Shown here: in pieces, positions 55,035 to 63,979 of the stretch | How the letters are laid out: each line of letters opens with the position of its first letter | How positions within the stretch are numbered: position 1 is the stretch's first letter | NCBI GenBank assembly: GCA_963665925.1 | Contig: OY762511.1 | Location: 2,790,001 to 2,854,000, forward strand | From: G963665925 sp963665925 | GTDB taxonomy: Bacteria > Bacillota > Clostridia > Peptostreptococcales > Acidaminobacteraceae | Reading direction: 5' to 3' | DNA length: 64,000 nt | The notes under the pieces: model-generated | Database searches by the model: none | What the model saw: only the letters and a program-made list of their open reading frames with translations | What the model was told of the DNA's origin: nothing | Program-made: the position numbers and the translations under genes

Positions 55035-55889
55035 ATGAATTTTTTAAGTATTGATGATTTGAGTCTTGAAGAAATAGATAGAATATTCAAGATGGCGGAT
55101 ATTCTCAGAGAAGAACGCAAATTGCTACTACAAGGTAAAACCTTCGTCTTGTTCTTTCCAGAATCAAGTATAAGAACAAGGCTGTCATTTGAAAAGGGTA
55201 TCAAAGACCTTGGTGGTGAGTGTATCCTCTTTCCGCCATCTACGCTGGACAAGCGCGAAGCACTAATAGATGTGTCGAATTATATTGAAAACTGGGCAGA
55301 TGGAATCATAGTCAGACACTCAGATTATGATCGGATCTGTGCCTTGGCAACGGGGTCAAACATACCTGTAATTAATGCCATGACATCCCATAACCACCCC
55401 TGTGAAATTCTCTCAGATATTTATGCCATAAGCAGACGGCGTGCGGATTATTTAAACTTGAACTATACCTTCGTAGGCGGTGGCGGCAACATTGCAAATT
55501 CATGGACTGCAGCAGCGGAAGTATTTGGCTTTACCTTAAATCACGTTTGTCGTGACAAGTATAAAATTAAAGAAAACAGCGAAACATATCATTTTACAAC
55601 TTCTATAGATAATGTCCTGAAAGACAGTGATATAGTACTCACAGACCCACTGTCCAAGGATCTTAGAGAAACGTCTTATTATGATGAATATCAAATCACA
55701 TTAGATAGAATGAAATCCTGCAGGCTGCATGCTTTATTAAATCCTTGCCCACCGTTTTATAGAGGGGAAGAAGTAAGTGCAGAGGTGATAGATTCCGAAT
55801 ACTTTGTAGGTTATAAGTTCAAAGAGAATTTGATTTATGTTCAGCAAGCGATAATACTCCATTGTCTCGGAATAGTCGTGGGCTATTAG
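55035..55889 (+). CDS. Aspartate/ornithine carbamoyltransferase-family protein
   Basis: 284 aa, shorter than the usual ~310-330. Carbamoyl-phosphate loop ESSIRTRLSFEKG (S-x-R-T-R), the HNHPCEILSDIYAI motif where OTCases have HPCQ, VGGGGNIANSW (second-domain loop), and LNPCPPFYRG where OTC has HCLP. The Gln-to-Glu change and altered CLP loop suggest a carbamoyl acceptor other than ornithine. No arginine-pathway neighbours. SD GGGGGTG before ATG 55035. Confidence 0.72.
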   Translation: MNFLSIDDLSLEEIDRIFKMADILREERKLLLQGKTFVLFFPESSIRTRLSFEKGIKDLGGECILFPPSTLDKREALIDVSNYIENWADGIIVRHSDYDRICALATGSNIPVINAMTSHNHPCEILSDIYAISRRRADYLNLNYTFVGGGGNIANSWTAAAEVFGFTLNHVCRDKYKIKENSETYHFTTSIDNVLKDSDIVLTDPLSKDLRETSYYDEYQITLDRMKSCRLHALLNPCPPFYRGEEVSAEVIDSEYFVGYKFKENLIYVQQAIILHCLGIVVGY

Positions 55890-56019
55890 TTTTGCACTGT
55901 GTCAAATCGGTTAAGCTAATAAGTACCGCTGCGGTTAAGTGAAGCACAGGATAAGTGGTACTTCTTATTCTGCGCTGCAGTGAAATATAGGGTGAAGGAC
56001 ATGGAAAGAAGGTGCAGGC

Positions 56020-56901
56020 ATGAAAGCGATTATGGAAGCCATTAAGGCACTGAACTTGGATGTTCTCTCAATAAATCCAGTCAAAGATTCATATAGTTCG
56101 ACGGTTAGAATTTTAGAGCTTAAGCAGGGTCAACGTGTTGTGCTAAAAATTCCGTTTAGTAAAGAAAAGCTATTAAGAGAAGAAAAAGCACTTGGGTTAT
56201 TGGCTGCAAATCCTTTAGTTCCAAGGCTTTTGAATATGTGGTATGGAGACGATTCTAATACTGGCGCCTTACTCTTGTCCTATATTGATGGTGTGCCTAT
56301 GGTTCTGCCAGCAAATGAAGAGACGATATATGAAATGGGAAAAGCCCTGGCTGAAATACATACTGTAAAACTAGATCGCTTTGAACTGGATGACTGGGAG
56401 ACGGACTGGGCGATGAGTGTAAAGAACAAGATTGCATCATGGGTACTGGAAATTCAAGATTTCATATCACCATTACTGCTTGAAAGTATTGATATATTTC
56501 TAAATGAAAAGATCAAGCTGTTAAACCAGGCAGATGGACCTTGCTTGGTTCATTTTGATTATAGACCTGGAAATGTTTTGGTCCGGCATGGGAAAATAGT
56601 TGGTGTTATTGATTTTGAGACTTCACGGGGCGGCTCGGCTGAAATCGATTTTACAAAGGTCTCAAATCTGATCTGGAAAGAATCACCTGAGCATAAAAGG
56701 ATGTTTTTAGAGGGCTACACATCTGTAAGAAAATTGCCCAATTTACAAGAAGTACTGCCAATATATTCTTTTTATCATGCGATAGGCGGGATGGCTTGGT
56801 GTGTTAGAAGAGGTCAGCTGGAGGATGCTTTTTTTTACGAAAATCTGAGCGCTCTGCAAGCCATTTTAAAAGCAGATGAATCGGGATCAATACTTAGGTA
56901 G
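56020..56901 (+). CDS. Aminoglycoside-phosphotransferase-family kinase
   Basis: 293 aa. Nucleotide-binding lobe with VVLKIPFSKEKLLREEKAL (catalytic Lys and Glu), catalytic loop VHFDYRPGNVLV (H-x-D-x-R-x-x-N) and GVIDFETSRGG (the DFG-equivalent Asp). The APH/choline-kinase fold is clear; whether it confers resistance or phosphorylates a metabolite is unknown. SD AAGGTG before ATG 56020. Confidence 0.82.
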   Translation: MKAIMEAIKALNLDVLSINPVKDSYSSTVRILELKQGQRVVLKIPFSKEKLLREEKALGLLAANPLVPRLLNMWYGDDSNTGALLLSYIDGVPMVLPANEETIYEMGKALAEIHTVKLDRFELDDWETDWAMSVKNKIASWVLEIQDFISPLLLESIDIFLNEKIKLLNQADGPCLVHFDYRPGNVLVRHGKIVGVIDFETSRGGSAEIDFTKVSNLIWKESPEHKRMFLEGYTSVRKLPNLQEVLPIYSFYHAIGGMAWCVRRGQLEDAFFYENLSALQAILKADESGSILR

Positions 56902-56971
56902 GGCGATCTGAAACATTCGTCTTGAAAAACATCATAAAGAACTTGCCGTAAGGCATATGGGGGATAAATAT

Positions 56972-57793
56972 ATGATTGTTGAACTGACGAAGAAAGATTT
57001 TTCAATGATTAAACACATGCTCAATCATGACCGAATAAATTTAGAAATCAAGGCGGTCATATCTGGCTATAATCCAGGCTGGGTCTTTGTTGACAGTTTG
57101 GAAGCACCGAAAACTGCCATGGTTTGGTCAAAAGGCATCGCAGGATTTTATTTTGTTGGCCAAGAAGATAACACAAGCTTCAATTCCAGCATTAACGGGT
57201 TTATTGACAGTAAGGTTTCTCCGCGTTTAAAGCAAGAGGGGTTAAACAGCTTTGAGTTCAGCGGCACATCCAGTGAATGGGACAGGGCCTTAGACCAGAT
57301 CTTTATGAATAGAAATACAAGAAAGTCAAAGCAGTTTGTGTATAAAAGCGCCAATGATACCCCCTTGAATATATATGAAAAGTTAGAGCGCGATTATTGT
57401 ATCAAAAAAGTAGACCGGAGTTTGCTGGAAGATGAAACCTACGATGTGTCTTTCTTAAGAGACGCTATTTTAGAGTGGTGGATGTCTTATGAAGACTACT
57501 TAAAGCATGGAATAGGGTATGGCATATTCCATAAAAAGGTTGCCATCTGTTCATGTGTCACAAGCTTTATGAATGATGAAGAAATGGAGTCGCATATTGT
57601 CTCAAAACCTGAATACAGAAAAAAGGGTCTTGCAACGGCTGCAGTAAGCGCTTTTCTAAAGGAAGCAAAGTCAAAAAACTACAGTATTCACTGGGATTGT
57701 ATGGAACGCAACTTAGGATCGCGCGCCTTGGCAGAAAAACACGGTCTGAAAAAAGCATTTGAGTACACCTTGTTTGAATTTGAACTAATCTAG
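56972..57793 (+). CDS. GNAT acetyltransferase (PF12746-like)
   Basis: 273 aa from ATG 56972 (GGGGGAT 5 nt upstream); ATG 56957 is possible. The N-terminal half is the extra domain of this GNAT subgroup (GWVFVDSLEAPKTAMVWSKG). The C-terminal half has MESHIVSKPEYRKKGLATAAVSAFL, the acetyl-CoA loop, and HWDCMERNLGSRALAEKHGL. Substrate unknown. Confidence 0.78.
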   Translation: MIVELTKKDFSMIKHMLNHDRINLEIKAVISGYNPGWVFVDSLEAPKTAMVWSKGIAGFYFVGQEDNTSFNSSINGFIDSKVSPRLKQEGLNSFEFSGTSSEWDRALDQIFMNRNTRKSKQFVYKSANDTPLNIYEKLERDYCIKKVDRSLLEDETYDVSFLRDAILEWWMSYEDYLKHGIGYGIFHKKVAICSCVTSFMNDEEMESHIVSKPEYRKKGLATAAVSAFLKEAKSKNYSIHWDCMERNLGSRALAEKHGLKKAFEYTLFEFELI

Positions 57794-57835
57794 TATCAAG
57801 GCTAGAAACACCATGTCTCGATTAGGAGTGTCATG

Positions 57836-58618
57836 ATGAAAATACTGACCTATAATATATGGAACCATGATTCGAATTTTGAAAGAAGACTGGAAATGCT
57901 TGCTGAGTGCATTGCCGCTGAAAATGTGGACCTGTTGGCACTGCAGGAAGTGCGTTCTGAGTACCTGGTCCATGAGTTAATGGACAAATGCGGATTCAAG
58001 TACGTCTTTTGGAAGAAGTATCATGACTGTGAGGAAGGGCTTGCAGTTCTTACAAACTACGAAATACTGTCCACTTGGACCAATTGGGATGAATCGATAG
58101 ATGTTCATAATAGTGGCTCGGTCTGCCTGGAAATTGAGTGTGGAGGAAAAAGACTCAGTGTCTCAAATGTACACCTGGATTATCGGTGTGCACTTAATCG
58201 TGAAATTGAAATAATCAAATTGACCGACTACATTCGCACACTCAATACAGACTATAATCTTTTGATGGGTGATTTCAATACAGATCCCCAGTCATCGATT
58301 CATGGATTTTTAAGTGGGCGGCAATCGCTGCATGGCAAAAGTGCCCGATGGATTGATTTGGGGGAGTCATACTCTAAGAGACAAGACCTAAGTCTTGAGG
58401 TAACGATAGATTACTTTAACAATCCAAGATGGAAAAATGAAACCATTCTTGATATCCCGGGCAGATTTGACTGGATACTCCTGGAAAACCCTTATCCCAA
58501 CCCTTATCCTGCCTTGCTTGATTACAAACTTGTAGGCAAAAACATTAAGAACGGCATAACCCCAAGTGATCATTACGGTGTGCTGTGCCAAATGGGTTTT
58601 GATAACATTCTGTTATGA
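57836..58618 (+). CDS. Endonuclease/exonuclease/phosphatase-family protein
   Basis: 260 aa. MKILTYNIWNHD (Asn ligand), LLALQEVR (catalytic Glu), VSNVHLDYR, LLMGDFNTDP (D-x-N) and ITPSDHYGVLC (S-D-H) are the five EEP motifs. Could hydrolyse phosphodiesters in nucleic acids or lipids; no signal peptide, so cytosolic. SD GGAG before ATG 57836 (57833 also possible). Confidence 0.85.
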   Translation: MKILTYNIWNHDSNFERRLEMLAECIAAENVDLLALQEVRSEYLVHELMDKCGFKYVFWKKYHDCEEGLAVLTNYEILSTWTNWDESIDVHNSGSVCLEIECGGKRLSVSNVHLDYRCALNREIEIIKLTDYIRTLNTDYNLLMGDFNTDPQSSIHGFLSGRQSLHGKSARWIDLGESYSKRQDLSLEVTIDYFNNPRWKNETILDIPGRFDWILLENPYPNPYPALLDYKLVGKNIKNGITPSDHYGVLCQMGFDNILL

Positions 58619-58663
58619 AAAATAGCTTGTATAAATATGTTGAGTGAAAAGAGGAAACGCATA

Positions 58664-59137
58664 ATGTGTGAAAACAAAAATCGATCAGAACTGGATCACC
58701 TGTATCTTCAGGACTGCATAATCGATAACTTTGAGTGGGCAGGAAAAAATCTGACTTTGTATTTTGAGAGCGTAGATGTATTGTCCACGCATCCCGACAA
58801 TCCTTTTGATGTTGCAAAATGTGGTGAGGGCGCAAGTCTGATATTCAAGAACTGCATTGCCACAAATGTCATCAGGCATGACTCTGACAAGCCAAAGAAT
58901 GCGGATATCATCAAAATGAATTTGGAGGACCTAGTCCTTGATTTTGAAATTCTGGAAGTCAAGTATCAAAGCACCATGGACGGGAAACCCGTGTATAAGT
59001 TTCATGGCCAGTGCTCTTATGAACTGAATAGTGATTTTGGCGAGTTTACCCTTTGCTTTGAGTCTGTGAGGGCTCAGTGGACAGAGCTTGAAGCTGACTC
59101 CTGGTTTGTAATGCTCGACCAGGATGAATCCTTATAG
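58664..59137 (+). CDS. Unknown 157-aa protein
   Basis: No family recognised. Mixed strand-rich protein with acidic character (DHLYLQDCIIDNFEW, LTLYFESVDVL, VRAQWTELEADSWFV). ATG 58664 has GAGGAAA upstream; ATG 58637 is an alternative. Lies 45 nt after the EEP gene and may be co-transcribed. Confidence 0.6.
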   Translation: MCENKNRSELDHLYLQDCIIDNFEWAGKNLTLYFESVDVLSTHPDNPFDVAKCGEGASLIFKNCIATNVIRHDSDKPKNADIIKMNLEDLVLDFEILEVKYQSTMDGKPVYKFHGQCSYELNSDFGEFTLCFESVRAQWTELEADSWFVMLDQDESL

Positions 59138-59223
59138 CAATTGACTCACGGGTTTGTGCTGGCCTCTAAACAGATGCTTTAATAGATCGAAAAAGAACCA
59201 TAGAAAGCAAGGGATGTGTTCGC

Positions 59224-59799
59224 ATGAAAAGAGTGTGTTACTTTATATTTGACGGAATGACAGACTATGAAATAACATTGTCCATGCATTTGCTGGGTGC
59301 AGATGCAGGTTATGAGGTACAAACTATTTCTTATGAAGCATCTGAGATCAAGTCGAAATCAGGCGTCATTTACAAGCCGCATAAAAGAGTAATAGATGTC
59401 CAAAGTGAAGATGTTGATGGCCTGATTATCTGCGGTGGCTGGTTTGGCGAGGTAAGACCTGAACTGACTGAGCTCATACAAAGGCTAGACAATGAAGGTA
59501 AATTGCTTGCAGGAATATGCGGCGCTGGAACGTTTATGCTTGCCAGTGCAGGTGTTTTGAAAAAGAGAAGGTACACAACACCCATAACCGATTGGACGGA
59601 AAAGCATCAAGCGGTATTTGGCCTTAAAAATCCTTTTGATTATAAGACGTTTGAGCGTGAACGGGTCATAAGGCATGACAATGTGATTACAAGCTTAGGC
59701 CAAGCCTTTATCGATTTTTCAATAGAAATATGTGACTGGTTCAAGCTGTTTCAAGATGAAAGTGATAGAGAAGCCTTTGGTGCATATTTAAAAGGATAA
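59224..59799 (+). CDS. DJ-1/PfpI-family protein
   Basis: 191 aa. VCYFIFDGMTDYEI (conserved Glu region), GLIICGGWFGE, and the nucleophile elbow LLAGICGAGTFMLASAGVL with the reactive Cys near residue 98. Glutamine-amidotransferase-like fold; members include glyoxalase/deglycase-type and stress proteins. Activity not predictable from sequence alone. Confidence 0.83.
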   Translation: MKRVCYFIFDGMTDYEITLSMHLLGADAGYEVQTISYEASEIKSKSGVIYKPHKRVIDVQSEDVDGLIICGGWFGEVRPELTELIQRLDNEGKLLAGICGAGTFMLASAGVLKKRRYTTPITDWTEKHQAVFGLKNPFDYKTFERERVIRHDNVITSLGQAFIDFSIEICDWFKLFQDESDREAFGAYLKG

Positions 59800-59828
59800 C
59801 TCGAGACTCATGACATAGTGCTTCCGAA

Positions 59829-59857
59829 AGCCCCTCTTATAAGAAAGGGGCTTTTCT
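59829..59857 (+). terminator. Intrinsic terminator after DJ-1 gene
   Basis: AGCCCCT...AGGGGCT stem with further CTT/AAG pairing, then TTTTCTGT. About 30 nt after the gene. Resembles the CCCC/GGGG hairpins inside class I and II attC sites. Confidence 0.85.
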
Positions 59858-59868
59858 GTATTAAATTG

Positions 59869-59877
59869 TGGTAAAAT
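59869..59877 (+). promoter_or_regulatory. Extended -10 promoter outside the array
   Basis: TGGTAAAAT followed by ATAACATATAAG, nearly the same as the attC spacer promoter, 12 nt after a CCCC/GGGG terminator but with no attC arms. Would drive the methyltransferase gene at 59943. Confidence 0.6.
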
Positions 59878-59942
59878 ATAACATATAAGTATAAGAAAAG
59901 TAGGCTTGAAAACGGGTTAGGTTTGAAGGAAAGGAAATACAC

Positions 59943-60509
59943 ATGTACTATATGGGAGACTCAAAGTTTTGGAATGACAAATTTCAGTCCAGGTCAGACA
60001 GACCTCTGAAACCGGAGCGTATTTTGATAGAGCGTATTGATTTGCTATGTGGGAGTACCGTTCTGGATTTGGCATGTGGTGATGGACGGAACACCTTGTT
60101 TTTCCTTGAAAACGGGTACGATGTAACCGGTGTTGACTTTAGCCTTGAGGGCTTGAATCGGTTAAGACGATTTGCAAGCCGGTTTGGTGATCGACTGAAG
60201 ACGGTCCAGGCTGATCTATCAAAGAAGGGAAGTCTTGTCGGACTGGGCACCTTTGACAACCTTATTGTTTGTCACTATAGACTGAGTGAGTACCAATTAC
60301 AAACACTCGCTGATATCGTGCGTAAAGATGGAATCCTGATAATTACGGGTTTTGGCGAAAATCATACCTGTGATGAAAGAATAAGCCCTTCAGAACTGAT
60401 TTACAGGAAGGATATAGAATGCCTAGGTAAAGATTTTGAGCTTCTTGAGGAGATAGAGCTGGCTGATCACAGAGGGGATTTCATTACATTTGTATTTAGA
60501 AGAAAATGA
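59943..60509 (+). CDS. SAM-dependent methyltransferase (class I)
   Basis: 188 aa. Motif I VLDLACGDGRNTLFFLENG, motif II VTGVDFS (acidic Asp), motif III QADLS and post-motif NLIVCHYRL identify a small class I methyltransferase of the UbiE/TehB-like type. Substrate unknown. Read from the promoter at 59869. Confidence 0.83.
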   Translation: MYYMGDSKFWNDKFQSRSDRPLKPERILIERIDLLCGSTVLDLACGDGRNTLFFLENGYDVTGVDFSLEGLNRLRRFASRFGDRLKTVQADLSKKGSLVGLGTFDNLIVCHYRLSEYQLQTLADIVRKDGILIITGFGENHTCDERISPSELIYRKDIECLGKDFELLEEIELADHRGDFITFVFRRK

Positions 60510-60550
60510 GACCATGCATGAAGGTGGTCTGAAGTGGAGGTGACAGACAA

Positions 60551-60759
60551 ATGATCATATCACATGTTGTAGCGGTGGCAAAAAACAATGTCATTGGGAA
60601 TGACAATGACATCCCTTGGAGAATCCCCGGAGAACAGCAGCAATAAAGGGCAATGTATTTTATCCGGAAATTGATGACACAAAGTACGAAAAGACATATT
60701 CAGAGCAGGTAGAAAATGCGAATATACCCTATACATATATGACTTATGAGAGAAAATAA
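60551..60759 (+). pseudogene. folA: folA (dihydrofolate reductase) remnant with internal deletion
   Basis: Begins MIISHVVAVAKNNVIGNDND and IPWRIPGEQQ, the DHFR N-terminus, then stops. Downstream YFPEIDDTKYEKTYSEQVE and PYTYMTYERK is the DHFR C-terminus. About 90-100 middle codons are missing. A functional folA must be elsewhere or the pathway bypassed. Confidence 0.85.
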
Positions 60760-60795
60760 AAGGTCTCTATCTTTGTATTGGAAGGAGCATAGGAT

Positions 60796-61236
60796 ATGGA
60801 GTACACGGACATTAAGCTGACTCAAATTGATCTCATAAGGGATCTTTGGGAGAAAAACCGCACATATCATGAGGCGCGCTCTGAGTATTTTGCCAGTGCC
60901 TATCAGGGAATCTCCTTCGAAGACCGTATGGGCAAATATCGGAATTACAAAGAAGATATGTGTAAAATAACCCTGTGTATGGAATGCGGCAGTGCGGTCG
61001 GCTACTGCATATCTGCAATAAAAGATGCTACTGGAGAAATCGAATCCCTACATGTAGATGCGTCGAAGCGCAGAAATGGGATTGGAGAGCGACTTGTAGA
61101 AATCCACCTTGAATGGATGCGGGAGATGAAGTGTGAAAAGATGGGTGTAACTGTGTCGCAGGAAAATGCGCCAACCATTGAATTCTATCAAAAACTGGGT
61201 TTTTACCCAAACACCTTATATATGCAGCAACTTTGA
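60796..61236 (+). CDS. GNAT N-acetyltransferase
   Basis: 146 aa. EIESLHVDASKRRNGIGERLVEIHLEWM (acetyl-CoA loop R-x-G-I-G) and VTVSQENAPTIEFYQKLGFYP are classic GNAT blocks. SD GGAAGGAG before ATG 60796. Substrate unknown. Confidence 0.85.
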   Translation: MEYTDIKLTQIDLIRDLWEKNRTYHEARSEYFASAYQGISFEDRMGKYRNYKEDMCKITLCMECGSAVGYCISAIKDATGEIESLHVDASKRRNGIGERLVEIHLEWMREMKCEKMGVTVSQENAPTIEFYQKLGFYPNTLYMQQL

Positions 61237-61248
61237 AAGGACTTTAAC

Positions 61249-61938
61249 ATGAAAAAAGCTTTCGTATTTGACTTGTTTGGGACACTCGTCGAGGTATTCG
61301 ATAAGCACGCTTATAGAAAACCCATTGAAGACATGAGTCGTGCGCTAAATTTGGAGTACGATGTTTTCTATGCCTATTGGAACGACATAACCCATGACGG
61401 ACGTATGGTGGGGACCTTTGACAGCATATTTGAAAATATTGAGTACATTTTGCGAGCGCTTGACTTAAGCCGGTCTGATCAGGTTATTCAAGAAGCTGTA
61501 GACATACGACTGGAATTTGTTAAAGCAGCCATGGGTCTAACGCGAAATGATCTGATTGAGACCTTGACCACCCTTAAAAGAAGGGGTTATAAAATTGGCC
61601 TAATCAGCGACTGTTCCCCCGACGTTCCAGTTTTATGGCCGACTGTGGAATTTTATCGTTTTTTTGACTGTGTCATTTTTTCGTGTGAGGCTGGCGTAAA
61701 AAAGCCAAATCCCAAAATCTATAAGATGGCAGCAAATGGCCTCGGCGTAGGGCTCGAAGAATGCTACTATATTGGTGATGGAGGCAGTCAGGAGCTTACA
61801 GGGGCCTTTAATGTCGGAATGCATCCTATTCTAATCAGGTCATTGGAGGATGAAAAGAAAGACATACATAGAAAATATGCTGATAGTTGGAATGGGAAAC
61901 GGATATACAGTCTTTCTGCTCTGAAAACATATAAATGA
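61249..61938 (+). CDS. HAD-superfamily hydrolase
   Basis: 229 aa. Motif I FVFDLFGTLVE (nucleophile Asp; the second Asp of DxD is Phe-Gly-Thr as in many HADs), motif II LISDCSPD, motif III KKPNPKIY (Lys) and motif IV YIGDGGSQEL. Cap of the helical type. Likely a phosphatase of a small metabolite. Starts 12 nt after the GNAT gene. Confidence 0.85.
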   Translation: MKKAFVFDLFGTLVEVFDKHAYRKPIEDMSRALNLEYDVFYAYWNDITHDGRMVGTFDSIFENIEYILRALDLSRSDQVIQEAVDIRLEFVKAAMGLTRNDLIETLTTLKRRGYKIGLISDCSPDVPVLWPTVEFYRFFDCVIFSCEAGVKKPNPKIYKMAANGLGVGLEECYYIGDGGSQELTGAFNVGMHPILIRSLEDEKKDIHRKYADSWNGKRIYSLSALKTYK

Positions 61939-61997
61939 AATCAGCTGCCCGATCTGGAATTTCCCAGGAAGAACAGCTGAAAATTATGCATATTGAA

Positions 61998-62702
61998 TCA
62001 ACCCTTCAAGCGGTTGATTGTCAAATCTGATGGACAGAGTGTCTCGCTCGAGACTGCATTGACAATTGTTTTTGCAACGTCATCGGGTGACATGAATGTG
62101 TGAACTGGGTATCCAGAAGCGCTGTTATCCCAAAATGGTGTGGTCATGCCCCCAGGATAAATTCTGATGATATCAATATTTTTGTCTTTCACTTCATCTT
62201 CAACGGATAATAGAAATCCCTTAGCACCGAACTTGGCTGCATTGTAGATTGTTTCAAATCCCTTGCCCTTGAGAGCGGCTGTGGAAAGTACTGAAATCAC
62301 CTTGTGACGCTTGAAGGGGTGCTTGCTGAAATAGTTGATTCCGCGAATCGTAACAAGCATCAAGCTGATTAGGTTATTATTCAGAACAGTAGAGATATCT
62401 TCTTGTGAAATGTCGCTTAGTGCACCGTAATACCCACTGCCTGCGACATTGAAGATGTTGCTTAGGGTTATGGACTGATTGTTCAATGTGTCGAACATTT
62501 TTTTGACGGAGTCCTCATTCGAGAGGTCTGCACCAATAGTCAAAATAGAGGCCTTGGGATTTGTGGACTGGAGAGTTTCTTTAGCTTTCTCCAATTTTTG
62601 TTCAGAACGGCCGGTAATAATGACGGATCGACCTTGTGAAATCAATAGCTTTGCTATGGACAAACCGAGTCCTGAGCTGCCACCGGTAATCAATGAATAC
62701 AT
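61998..62702 (-). CDS. Short-chain dehydrogenase/reductase
   Basis: 234 aa. TGGSSGLG cofactor loop near residues 6-13, NVAGSG (NAG motif), catalytic S-T, Y and K in VLSTAALKG...YNAAKFGAKG, and YPGGMTTPFW. NADP preference is suggested by TGRSEQK. SD AAAGGAGGC on the minus strand before ATG 62702. Leftward, away from its neighbours. Confidence 0.87.
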   Translation of the reverse strand: MYSLITGGSSGLGLSIAKLLISQGRSVIITGRSEQKLEKAKETLQSTNPKASILTIGADLSNEDSVKKMFDTLNNQSITLSNIFNVAGSGYYGALSDISQEDISTVLNNNLISLMLVTIRGINYFSKHPFKRHKVISVLSTAALKGKGFETIYNAAKFGAKGFLLSVEDEVKDKNIDIIRIYPGGMTTPFWDNSASGYPVHTFMSPDDVAKTIVNAVSSETLCPSDLTINRLKG

Positions 62703-62809
62703 ATTGCCTCCTTTGTTTATGTCATTAAGTTTTGAACCAAAGTCATAAAGACCTATACAGTTTTTATGACATTTAGTATATATTTCGAATGATTTTCAGA
62801 AGTTAGAAT

Positions 62810-62827
62810 CTATACTATATAGTATAG
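62810..62827. promoter_or_regulatory. 18-bp perfect palindrome, operator candidate
   Basis: CTATACTATATAGTATAG reads the same on both strands, in the divergent region between the SDR gene and the 62981 gene. Size fits a dimeric repressor site; the regulator is unknown. Confidence 0.4.
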
Positions 62828-62980
62828 GGGTTTTGGAACTTTGTAGAAAGTGCAAAAATATATAGTTTCAGTAGAAAAAGACCAAATGGCGAAGATGCTT
62901 TTATAGGATAATCGGGCTTCTGATTTTGGTCCTGAATAATTAAGTCAGCTAAATATGCGTTTGAAAAAAAGGAGTACAAT

Positions 62981-63169
62981 ATGGAATCGACAGGAATAGT
63001 CCATTTTGACTGGACAATGCTTTTTCAAATAGCTAATACAGTGCTGTTAGGCGTGATAATCTACGCTGTGGTGAGATTTGTTAAGCGGATTATGGAGAAT
63101 AGAAAAGAAACAAATGAGCGCTTGGAGCGTATAGAAGAAAAACTCAACAGCATGGATCATCGCAAATAG
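62981..63169 (+). CDS. Small membrane protein with C-terminal coiled coil
   Basis: 62 aa. One transmembrane segment near residues 13-34, then a charged heptad stretch (RKETNERLERIEEKLNS). Strong SD AAAGGAG before ATG 62981. No named family; the layout resembles many short anchors in Bacillota. Confidence 0.7.
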   Translation: MESTGIVHFDWTMLFQIANTVLLGVIIYAVVRFVKRIMENRKETNERLERIEEKLNSMDHRK

Positions 63170-63231
63170 CTTGGAAGTTATGGATGAATGTGAATATTAG
63201 AAAATGAGCGTCGTCGTTTAGGAGCAAAAAA

Positions 63232-63663
63232 ATGATAAGAGAAATGACAAAGGATGGTAGCGATATTGACGAAATAATGGCCTTATGGCTTGAATCGACA
63301 ATCACTGCCCATCCCTTTTTGAGTGAGGCTTACTGGAAAGAAAACTATGACATTGTAAAGAATGCGTATCTTCCGCAAAGTGAGACCTATGTGTATGCTG
63401 AAGGACCGGAAATCGCTGGATTTATCAGTATCGTAGACAAAGAGTTCATAGGGGCTTTGTTTGTAAGTGCTAAAAGGCAGGGGTGCGGTATAGGGGCGAA
63501 GCTTACCGCGTATGCAATTGAAAAATATGACCAGCTTTCCCTAGCGGTTTATGTGGAAAATCATAACGCAGTTACCTTTTATCGAAAAATGGGGTTTTCT
63601 GTCATTGCTGAGCAGGAAAATGCGGACTCTCATGTGATGGAGTATATAATGCGCAGAGGCTAA
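63232..63663 (+). CDS. GNAT N-acetyltransferase
   Basis: 143 aa. IAGFISIVDKEFIGALFVSAKRQGCGIGAKLTAYA (acetyl-CoA loop) and YVENHNAVTFYRKMGFSV match the YjaB-like GNAT group. SD AGGAG before ATG 63232. Confidence 0.85.
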   Translation: MIREMTKDGSDIDEIMALWLESTITAHPFLSEAYWKENYDIVKNAYLPQSETYVYAEGPEIAGFISIVDKEFIGALFVSAKRQGCGIGAKLTAYAIEKYDQLSLAVYVENHNAVTFYRKMGFSVIAEQENADSHVMEYIMRRG

Positions 63664-63685
63664 GCGATTTCTAATGCGCGAACGA

Positions 63686-63971
63686 CGAGGGGGACGCAGC
63701 TGGGAAATCCGTACATGGATAGAGCCCTGATCCACATCCCTATCGTGTTGTCGATAACATGCTCAGGCTTTCTGATATTATGGGCTTAGGGGAAAAAGAA
63801 GGGCAATTGTGTGAACTCATGGGTCTTTTTCATGATCTGGGACGCTTTGTCCAGTTTTCTGAGTACGGGACTTTTTCAGAATCTGTCACAGGCAGCCACG
63901 CCAGCATGAGTGTTGAAAAGCTGAAAGAGGATGCTGTTTTGAGGAAAATTCCCCCTGCGGATGATTGCTAG
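63686..63971 (+). pseudogene. HD-domain phosphohydrolase remnant
   Basis: MLRLSDIMGLGEKEGQLCELMGLFHDLGRFVQF carries the HD doublet (H-D-L-G-R), and GTFSESVTGSHASMSVEKL follows. The upstream part (NPYMDRALIHIP) is in a different frame from YRVVDNMLRLS, and the frame ends early at 63971. At least one frameshift plus a truncation. Confidence 0.65.
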
Positions 63972-63979
63972 GAGAGAAT

